Of a stretch of 64,000 nucleotides of DNA, positions 34,725 through 40,953 are shown one piece after another. Origin of the DNA: Salipiger marinus (GTDB lineage: Bacteria > Pseudomonadota > Alphaproteobacteria > Rhodobacterales > Rhodobacteraceae); the NCBI RefSeq assembly GCF_900100085.1, contig NZ_FNEJ01000013.1:62001-126000 (forward strand), in the 5' to 3' direction. A program made the translations under genes and the position numbers. The stretch's first letter is position 1. Every line of letters begins with the position of its first letter. The notes under the pieces were generated by a model that saw only the letters and a program-made list of their open reading frames with translations, searched no databases and was not told the DNA's origin.

Positions 34725-35959
34725 CAAGCGTAGTCGATTAGGGATTTCGTTTTCTAAGAATCTTGAAATGTTCCAGGCAGACTCTCGATTTCACGAAATA
34801 CCAAAAGCGGCGTGACTCCATAGGCGTCGCGTGGCCGTCCGAGCATCTGCCGAACTACTGGTGCAAGCGCCTCAAAAAGCTTAGCAAGCATTTCCTCCCC
34901 ACCCGGTGTCTGGTCTCGCACTTTCACGTCGCGGTCCATAAGTGGATGGGCATCCAGAATTCCCAAAATGGCCCACTCTCCTGGGATCGAAACACCGTGA
35001 TTGAGCGTGATATTTCCCGCAGCAACCGTGAGCCCGCCCTTCTCTAAGCTACTCCAAACCTTAACGCCATTTGAACCGGAAACACTTGATTGTACAGTGT
35101 GCGGCAGAAGCGGAATTATCTCTGAGAATAAGTTCAAATGATCTTCGGCAGCGCTTCTCGTGGCCTTCACTGCCTTCTGCGCTTGGATTAATGTTGCGTT
35201 ATTTCTAAGCGATTTTGGTATTTCTGGTATGTCCGGAAGAGATTTAGTCATAAATTTTCGCATTGCCGGAGCTCGCCATATCCCCGCAAGCATTTCCAAA
35301 TCGTATATTGAGAGGTCACCAGTAAATAAAACAATTTGACCGATTTGTGCAGAAGAAATATCCCGAACGATTAGCCCTCGACCGTCCAGTTGATCTAACA
35401 ATTCCCGCGCATTTGCCCACATCGGATCATAAACACGTGAAATTTCTTCTTCATGAGCGCGATGTACGTGTTCCTTATTTGCGCTTTGTAATTTAGCGAT
35501 GGCAGGAACGCCGCCCGATGTCATTATGTCAGTAGTGCTATCTCTTGCCCGCCTTGCAGAGCGACCCTCTGACAGCTGCGTGAGGTGACCAGACGGGTCG
35601 AACTGCGCGAGAAGAGATGCAATCCTGCGACCGTCATGATAAAGGAAGTCATAAACGGAATCTGTGATCTCCTCTTCTTGCACCCTTTCTGATTTCTCGT
35701 TGAGCTCTCTGTTCATCTTCCTTGATATCCTTCGCTTCCTCGCGGATTTCCCGATCTTTTTGATCGATTCTATCCGAAACCGAGGAAAAGCGTCTTAGCA
35801 GGCGCAGGCAAGGTATCTTTTTCATGCCTTCCTTCCAGTTCACCATCTTACCCCCAGTGGGTTTGCTTCATCGAAGCTTAGCTTGGCTACGGCGATCCTA
35901 CCAGTAAGCAGTTAGTGTAATCCTAACGGTCCCGCGCCGGGGTGGCGCGGGGTCAAGCG
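34715..35959. repeat. Direct repeat pair flanking a low-G+C cargo unit
   Basis: The 16-mer GGCGCGGGGTCAAGCG occurs at 34715-34730 and again at 35944-35959, each forming the right arm of a similar G+C-rich palindrome. Between them lies about 1.2 kb of A+T-richer DNA holding a single gene and its own terminator. The repeats look like the footprint of insertion or of recombination at a terminator. Confidence 0.6.
34754..35716 (-). CDS. DUF6414-like protein, prophage cargo
   Basis: A 320-residue soluble protein. The N-terminal VYDFLYHDGRRIASLLAQFDPSGHLT matches my memory of DUF6414 proteins, which begin with a YDFLYVD..RI..L.AQL pattern and have no known function. The middle has a hydrophobic region around residues 115-150 (GQIVLFTGDLSIYDLEML) and the C-terminal part a GVSIPGEWAILGILD segment. 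G+C content is visibly lower than in neighbours, and the gene has its own terminator and 16-bp flanking repeats, so it is a discrete mobile cargo gene. A second frame at 35649-35846 (65 residues, charged) overlaps its 5' end and could be a leader. Phage defence is a guess. Confidence 0.7.
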   Translation of the reverse strand: MNRELNEKSERVQEEEITDSVYDFLYHDGRRIASLLAQFDPSGHLTQLSEGRSARRARDSTTDIMTSGGVPAIAKLQSANKEHVHRAHEEEISRVYDPMWANARELLDQLDGRGLIVRDISSAQIGQIVLFTGDLSIYDLEMLAGIWRAPAMRKFMTKSLPDIPEIPKSLRNNATLIQAQKAVKATRSAAEDHLNLFSEIIPLLPHTVQSSVSGSNGVKVWSSLEKGGLTVAAGNITLNHGVSIPGEWAILGILDAHPLMDRDVKVRDQTPGGEEMLAKLFEALAPVVRQMLGRPRDAYGVTPLLVFREIESLPGTFQDS

Positions 35960-35960
35960 A

Positions 35961-36236
35961 TCAGAACAGGCTCAGCTGCGCCGGGGGCGGCGCGCGTCGC
36001 GGCGGATCACGGGGGCGGCATTTCGGGCACCGGCAGTGGTGGCCATTCGCCTGCAGCCACTGCCCCGCCTGCGCCAGATCGATGACGCCCCAACCCTTCA
36101 CCTGCATCACCATGATGGCGAACGCCTCCCCCCGCTCCGCCGCCAGATCGACAGCGACAGAGAAGCGGAAGGCGTCATGGCCGGTGCAAGCCTCAAGTCT
36201 TACCGCCAAGCGCCTTGGCCCACCGCGACCACGCAA
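35961..36236 (-). CDS. Small hypothetical phage protein with C-terminal Cys pair
   Basis: Up to 91 residues. The recognisable part is GHDAFRFSVAVDLAAERGEAFAIMVMQVKGWGVIDLAQ, followed by HHCRCPKCR (a possible zinc knuckle) and a basic Pro-rich tail ending in QLSLF, which resembles a sliding-clamp binding peptide (QxxLF). The start is uncertain, since the frame overlaps the upstream membrane-protein gene by 44 bases; an internal start is possible. Confidence 0.5.
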   Translation of the reverse strand: MRGRGGPRRLAVRLEACTGHDAFRFSVAVDLAAERGEAFAIMVMQVKGWGVIDLAQAGQWLQANGHHCRCPKCRPRDPPRRAPPPAQLSLF

Positions 36237-36414
36237 AGGTGCCGCCGCTCACGAGGCCATACAGAACCACGGCCAGCGTGATCGATGCCGCGTTCACGTC
36301 GATGGTGAGCAGCCCCGCCGCCTTGTCAAAGGTGACGAACGGCAGCGTCGCGGCGAGGCCAGCGAGGGGCAGCAGGATGAACACCCGCAGCAGCAGGGCG
36401 ATTTGTCCGGTCAT
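36193..36414 (-). CDS. Two-span membrane protein, holin-like
   Basis: A 73-residue protein with membrane spans at about residues 5-25 (ALLLRVFILLPLAGLAATLPF) and 42-60 (ASITLAVVLYGLVSGGTF), and a short basic C-terminus. Size, topology and position just downstream of the endolysin fit a holin or antiholin, but no family motif proves it. GAAAGG lies nine bases before the ATG. Confidence 0.6.
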   Translation of the reverse strand: MTGQIALLLRVFILLPLAGLAATLPFVTFDKAAGLLTIDVNAASITLAVVLYGLVSGGTFAWSRWAKALGGKT

Positions 36415-36523
36415 GGTCTTTTCCTTTCGGGGGATGCGCCACAGGCGCAGAGGTTGCGCGGCAGGCAGCCGCAGAGAGGACCAGCGCCACGCGCCAGTCG
36501 GTGATCGGGAGGAGGAGGCGCAT
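36326..36523 (-). CDS. Possible small lipoprotein, outer-spanin (Rz1-like) candidate
   Basis: A 65-residue frame with a short signal and lipobox-like LVLSAAAC (Cys about 21), followed by a Pro/Ala-rich tail (SAPVAHPPKGK). Small proline-rich lipoproteins overlapping other lysis genes are typical of Rz1 spanins. Its ATG overlaps the stop of the 56-aa gene (TGATG), while its 3' part overlaps the holin-like gene in another frame. The evidence is positional and compositional only. Confidence 0.4.
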   Translation of the reverse strand: MRLLLPITDWRVALVLSAAACRATSAPVAHPPKGKDHDRTNRPAAAGVHPAAPRWPRRDAAVRHL

Positions 36524-36693
36524 CAGTCGAGCCGCGACAGGCGCTGCAACGCATGCACCGCGCCCTCATAGACGGCCCGGGATTCCGGCCGGGCACGAGG
36601 CGTCACCTTGCAAGCCAGCAGGATGAGCCGTCCGGCAAGCCACAGGCGGTATTCCTGCGCCACAATCGCGATCTTATGCCGGATGCGCGCCAT
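36523..36693 (-). CDS. Small hypothetical protein (56 aa) in lysis region
   Basis: Starts MARIRHKIAIVAQEYRLWL with one hydrophobic stretch (LWLAGRLILLACKV) and a basic helix after it. The ATG overlaps the endolysin stop as TGATG, so it is translationally coupled to it. It could be an inner-membrane lysis accessory (i-spanin-like), but it is short for that. Confidence 0.5.
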   Translation of the reverse strand: MARIRHKIAIVAQEYRLWLAGRLILLACKVTPRARPESRAVYEGAVHALQRLSRLD

Positions 36694-37496
36694 CACGCGG
36701 CCCACCCGGCAGGTGCCCAGTCCTCGGGCGTGACGACGAAGCCCGGGCAGAGCTTGGCCGCGAACTCATTGTGCCCGGCGATGCGAGTGATGGGCGTGCG
36801 GGCACAGGCGCGGGCGATCACGCCGCGCATCGCGGACAGGGTGGCCTCGGTGTAGAAATCCTCTGCCCGGCCCATGCGGGTGATGGTGCGGATCGGCACC
36901 ATGGAATAGCCCAGCGATCCGGCGTTGTGGCCGACCACATGCGCGCCGATCTCGCCCCAAGGGCGGCCCTCGATGATCTCGCCATCGGGAAAGATCACGC
37001 CGTGATAGCCGATATCGCGCCAGCCCTTGTCCATGTGCCAGCGCCGGATCTCCGCGAACATCTGAGCGTTGGTTTTGCCCTGCCACCAGCTGGTCGGTGT
37101 GGCCGTGGTGTGCAGGACGAACAGCCGGACCAGATGCCCCGCCCTGCCCTGAAACAGCCGGTTTCCGTGCCCCGGGCGCAGCGGCGGGCTGGCGGGCTGC
37201 GTCGTGGCCTCGATGACGGCCCCAGAGCGCGGCAGGCCATCGGCGGCGATCAGCTCGCCAAGGGTCCGGTCCAGCTCCGGCGTCCATGCCCGGCTCAGCG
37301 GCCCTTCGGTCAGATAGCCCAGGTCGATCAGCGCCCGCCCGATCTGCAGCACCGGGTCACCCCAGCGACCCTGATGGGCATCGCGCAGCGCCTCCAGACC
37401 GGCGCGCGTCTTCGGCCCCCACAGCCCGTCAGCCGGGCCGACCGTGAAGCCAAGCGCCGACGCAGCCGCCTGCAGCAGGCGGATTTCCTGTCTCAT
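36693..37496 (-). CDS. Phage endolysin: N-acetylmuramoyl-L-alanine amidase
   Basis: A 267-residue lysis enzyme. Residues about 1-90 contain a peptidoglycan-binding-like module (ALGFTVGPADGLWGPKTRAGLEAL). Residues about 115-260 form an Amidase_2 domain: zinc ligands are the His of FVLHTTAT, the His of IAGHNEFA and the Cys of KLCPGF. The catalytic Tyr region DIGYHGVIFPDG is also present. AAGGAG sits six bases before the ATG at 37496. It lacks a signal peptide, so it needs a holin for release. Confidence 0.92.
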   Translation of the reverse strand: MRQEIRLLQAAASALGFTVGPADGLWGPKTRAGLEALRDAHQGRWGDPVLQIGRALIDLGYLTEGPLSRAWTPELDRTLGELIAADGLPRSGAVIEATTQPASPPLRPGHGNRLFQGRAGHLVRLFVLHTTATPTSWWQGKTNAQMFAEIRRWHMDKGWRDIGYHGVIFPDGEIIEGRPWGEIGAHVVGHNAGSLGYSMVPIRTITRMGRAEDFYTEATLSAMRGVIARACARTPITRIAGHNEFAAKLCPGFVVTPEDWAPAGWAA

Positions 37497-37513
37497 GGTG
37501 ATCTCCTTGCAAA

Positions 37514-37541
37514 GGAAAGCCCCGCGCGATGGCGGGGCTTG
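37514..37541 (-). terminator. Hairpin terminator between tail and lysis genes
   Basis: A 9-bp stem AAGCCCCGC/GCGGGGCTT followed on the minus strand by TTCCTTTGC. It is directly before the endolysin ribosome site, so it either ends the structural transcript or attenuates read-through into the lysis genes. The T run is imperfect. Confidence 0.55.
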
Positions 37542-37932
37542 ATGGGTAAGCATCGATAGTTCGGATCGGAGGGGCGGAAAGCGTGAGTGCTTCAGCCCAG
37601 GACACGCACCGCATGAGTGGCGCCTCGAATGTCGCGCTCACATTCCGAACAGACGAGCGGCGCGCTCGGGGGGAGAGATAATGCTGTTCTTTGGGAAGCA
37701 GCATTTCGTATTTGCAGAAGCCGATCGCCGCCGGTATCTTTTTGGCTGAGCGCGGCAGGTTGATGTTCAACGTCCGACGTATGCCCCTTACCTTAGGACA
37801 GCCGCGCTCACTTCTTCACAAAACTGTTGCTTTCATGTGCAACTGCACCCCAAGTGATGGGCATGAGCACAGTTTGTGGTTTTAACGAGTTTGGACCGCA
37901 AACTTTGCCAGCTGCGCTCATGCGGTCCGCCA
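37542..37932. other. Intergenic stretch in the prophage, no firm gene
   Basis: About 390 bases of mixed composition between the endolysin terminator and the 75-aa membrane protein gene. A minus-strand frame to 37770 has no ribosome site. A loose inverted repeat GGACCGC (37892) / GCGGTCC (37922) recalls the one near the tRNA at 33081-33108. A promoter for the lysis genes could be here but I cannot identify it. Confidence 0.4.
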
Positions 37933-38160
37933 TCACTTCTGCCCCTCCCCGCCGCCTGCCCCGGCGCGCAGCAGCGCCATGACGAAGCGGGACAGCGCGG
38001 GGGCCTCCACCCCCAGCGCCAGCAGGCCCAGCATGGGATAGACCCACTCGGGCACTTCCTTGGCGAGGATATCGAGGCCGATATCGGCCACGAACAGGGC
38101 GATGATCGCCAGAAGGCTCAGCACCTGCGCCCAGCGGACGCGCTTTTCTGTCTTGCTCAT
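37933..38160 (-). CDS. Two-span membrane protein, holin-like
   Basis: A 75-residue protein, MSKTEKRVRWAQVLSLLAIIALFVADIG..., with spans at about residues 11-27 and 36-60 and a Gly-rich, charged end. The ATG overlaps the stop of the 62-aa gene as ATGA. Size and topology suit a holin; the similar protein at 36193-36414 is a second candidate. Confidence 0.6.
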   Translation of the reverse strand: MSKTEKRVRWAQVLSLLAIIALFVADIGLDILAKEVPEWVYPMLGLLALGVEAPALSRFVMALLRAGAGGGEGQK

Positions 38161-38345
38161 GCGGCCCCGTGGTGGATCCGGCGCAACGTCCGGGTCACGA
38201 ATCTGACGGCAGACCATGCCGCCAAGAAATGCAGCGCGCCGGGCGCGGTGGTCAGCGCCAGCAGCGTGACGACAGCGAAGGGCACCAGCCCGGCATACAG
38301 ATCGAGATAGTGCCGCGACAGCGCGGTGAGGAGTGCGGGGATCAT
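38157..38345 (-). CDS. Small membrane protein (62 aa)
   Basis: Starts MIPALLTALSRHYLDLYAG and has two hydrophobic segments (LVPFAVVTLLALTTAPGALHFLAAWSA region) before a basic tail RTLRRIHHGAA. It lies nine bases after the fibre gene and is coupled by ATGA to the next membrane protein. Together they may be a holin/antiholin pair. Confidence 0.6.
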   Translation of the reverse strand: MIPALLTALSRHYLDLYAGLVPFAVVTLLALTTAPGALHFLAAWSAVRFVTRTLRRIHHGAA

Positions 38346-38354
38346 CGCGCCACC

Positions 38355-40928
38355 TCAGCCCGGCACGCACATCATTTCAAGCCATGCGACCGTCATGATG
38401 CGCCCGCCGCTTACGGCATCCGGATGGATATCGTCCGACGAAAACAGGGGGAAATCAGCGTCGCTGTCGTAGTCATCCGGGTGGTCGCCAAAATACGGCT
38501 GCAGATCGAGGTAGGCGGTGCGATTGGCAATGGCCAGCCGCCGCCCCTCCTGCGCATAGGCCGCGATCGGATGCACACGCGAGGTCTGCGCGTTTTCGGG
38601 CGGCATCATGATCATCAGATCCGGCGTCGCTGCGGCCAGCCGCACACGGTCGATCAAGGTCTGCATATCTGCCGACCACTCCGCTGTGGTATCGCCCTGC
38701 GACTGGCTGTTGGTGCCATCCATGATGGTGACAGAGTGCAGCCCCAGCAGCGCCCACGCGGCCACCTGCTGTGTCTGGTCCACGCTGGCCCACTGGTCGA
38801 TCCACGATCCACTGCAGCCCAGCTTGTGGAACCTGACACCATCGGCATCGCTCATCGCGTTGTCGCCGCAGAGCGTGACCGTGCCGCTCACCACCTCGAT
38901 CTGCACGGTATGCGCGCCGCCGGTCAGGGCGATGTCAAACGACCCGATATTGCCAACCGTGCCCTGCACATTGACGTTGCTGGACCATGCCCCGCCGTCG
39001 ATCCGGTAGCGCACGACGCCATCCGCAGTCCCGATATACAGCACCCGCAGGGCCGTATGGTCGGGTGTCGCGGGCACGCCGCGCTCGATGTAGTCTCCTG
39101 CAGTGCTCGACGTGACCGCGCCCATGTCGGGCGAGACCGTGCCGGTATAGGTGCAGGCCCACGTGCCGCTGTAGCTCACCGGGTATTCGGTCGCCCGGAC
39201 GTTGCCGTTGACCCCGCCGGGCTGGTTCGAGGGAATGACATAGGGCGTGGAGCCGGGGTTGAAAAAAGCGTAGCCGGTCCAGCCGCCGCCGCCGTCACCG
39301 TATTTCGCCACCAGATGCCGCGCGGCGTTTTCGGTCCACCGCGCCGCGCTCTGGCTGTAGCTGTCTCCGATGGCCGCGAAATTGATCTGATCTTCATACC
39401 CGAACTGCAGCCGCCCGAGCCTCATTTTGCCCTGCTTGAGCCGCGCCTTGTTGAGCGTCGGCTCCAGCGCAGACCCGACGAGCATATCGACCGGCACAGA
39501 CATATTCAGCACGCGCCGCTTGTTTTCGTAGAGCGTCGCCTTAGCTGCTTTCTCAACCTGAAAAACTGTTTCGCTATACCGGAAAACAGTCGCCCGGATG
39601 AAAGCGATACCTTCCGGCACGGTATAGCTGCTGATCGTGCTGTTGCTGCCTGCCGCGCTTTGCGGCGCTTTACTCGAGTCAAATGCCGTCAAAAATCGCG
39701 CCCCTCCGCCGAGGGGGGGCATTCTCAGGCTATAGGTTTCGCCCTCCTCGACGGGGATGTAGTCCGAGACGGAGTAGGTCGCACTGGCAGTCAGCGCGCC
39801 AGCAGCATTCATGAAGAAGTCAGGCAGGATCGTGGAAGCGTCGTAGAGGTTACTCCCCTCCGCGGTAAACGACGCCTTTTCAGGCGACACAGACCCATCC
39901 TCGAACGATTCAGAAGTCAGGCCAAAGACTCGCGCAGGGGCGATGGCCCCGCCAAACGGGCGATAGATTTCCAGCGCCTCTGCGCCCTGGACAATCCAGT
40001 AATTGTCCGGTGTCGTATCGCCCGTGGTGTCGTATCCAGTGCGCGAATAGGCCGCTTCGTCAGGCGCAGTAAGGGTGTTTACTGAGCTGGCCGCAACGCC
40101 GGAAATGAATACCCGCGAGGCATCATACCAAGCGGTATTGTGCCGCTCCTTGAAGGTGTATTGCTGCCCCGCCGTGACCGGGATGAACCCGGTGACCGCA
40201 GTCCCCACGTTGTTCGCAAGTTCGCCATTCGAGGTGATGACGCGGAAATCCTCTGCCGCATCCGGATCGTTTTTATTGAAGATGTTCGGGCTGGTCGTCA
40301 GCACGTCCGCCGTGGCCGCCAGCGCAGTCACCACCGATGTGCCGCCCACGCTCAGGTTGCCAGACACGGCCAGATTTTCCGCCGTGGCATCGCCGGTCAG
40401 CGCGGCGTCGGCTGCGGGTGCTTTGGTGGCAAGAGCGGCGGTCACCGTGGCGGCATCGGCCTTGTCAGCAATCGCCGCCTCTGCCGCGTCCATGTCCTCC
40501 TGGGAGGCGGCGCCGATGTTGCCACGCACCTCACCCGCAAACGGGCCGCTGAACTCAGAAAGCCGGGCGCTGATGGAGAGTTTGCTGGCAAGCCCGCCGC
40601 CGTCCACCCAAGTCCACTGCCCCGCGCCGGTGCCAAAGGCGGTGTAGCGTCCGGCATTGTCGACAGTCGCGCTGGTCTGCGGATCGGAGTGGGTGCCGGT
40701 ATCGTCAGGGCTGACCTCGGCCTGCTGGCCGATACCGTCGGGCGCGAGCGTGGCGAGGGCGGTCCAGCTCTCGCGCAGGATGCTGGCATAGGATAGAGCC
40801 GTGCCAAACTCTTGGTATTCGTCGCGCATCTCCGTCAGGAGCGTGGTCATTTCCGCAGGCACAGGGCGCTTGTTCGGATCGACTGGGCTGCCTTCAATGA
40901 CCTCTTGCGGCGTCTTGCTCAGAGCCAT
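38355..40928 (-). CDS. Tail fibre / receptor-binding protein with C-terminal SGNH hydrolase domain
   Basis: An 857-residue virion protein. Residues about 1-110 look like a tail-attachment region, about 110-200 is an Ala-rich coiled coil (DMDAAEAAIADKADAATVTAAL type), about 220-450 is beta-rich with two similar modules (ITSNGELANNVGTAVTG..., AAGALTASATYSVSDYIPV...), and the last 330 residues form an SGNH/GDSL esterase: block I AIGDSYSQS, block III DGTNSQSQGD and block V DDIHPD supply Ser, Asn and Asp/His. It probably deacylates surface polysaccharide during adsorption. Host range determinant by position. Confidence 0.85.
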   Translation of the reverse strand: MALSKTPQEVIEGSPVDPNKRPVPAEMTTLLTEMRDEYQEFGTALSYASILRESWTALATLAPDGIGQQAEVSPDDTGTHSDPQTSATVDNAGRYTAFGTGAGQWTWVDGGGLASKLSISARLSEFSGPFAGEVRGNIGAASQEDMDAAEAAIADKADAATVTAALATKAPAADAALTGDATAENLAVSGNLSVGGTSVVTALAATADVLTTSPNIFNKNDPDAAEDFRVITSNGELANNVGTAVTGFIPVTAGQQYTFKERHNTAWYDASRVFISGVAASSVNTLTAPDEAAYSRTGYDTTGDTTPDNYWIVQGAEALEIYRPFGGAIAPARVFGLTSESFEDGSVSPEKASFTAEGSNLYDASTILPDFFMNAAGALTASATYSVSDYIPVEEGETYSLRMPPLGGGARFLTAFDSSKAPQSAAGSNSTISSYTVPEGIAFIRATVFRYSETVFQVEKAAKATLYENKRRVLNMSVPVDMLVGSALEPTLNKARLKQGKMRLGRLQFGYEDQINFAAIGDSYSQSAARWTENAARHLVAKYGDGGGGWTGYAFFNPGSTPYVIPSNQPGGVNGNVRATEYPVSYSGTWACTYTGTVSPDMGAVTSSTAGDYIERGVPATPDHTALRVLYIGTADGVVRYRIDGGAWSSNVNVQGTVGNIGSFDIALTGGAHTVQIEVVSGTVTLCGDNAMSDADGVRFHKLGCSGSWIDQWASVDQTQQVAAWALLGLHSVTIMDGTNSQSQGDTTAEWSADMQTLIDRVRLAAATPDLMIMMPPENAQTSRVHPIAAYAQEGRRLAIANRTAYLDLQPYFGDHPDDYDSDADFPLFSSDDIHPDAVSGGRIMTVAWLEMMCVPG

Positions 40929-40953
40929 GTGCTACCTCGTGCGGTGATTTGTG

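Noticed and set aside
35649-35846. A 65-codon charged frame overlapping the 5' end of the DUF6414-like gene
   Set aside because: Overlap of 68 bases in another frame and no clear ribosome site; kept only as a possible leader in the notes on that gene.
37429-37770. A 113-codon leftward frame before the endolysin
   Set aside because: No ribosome site, and the 3' half runs through the terminator hairpin and into the endolysin start in another frame.
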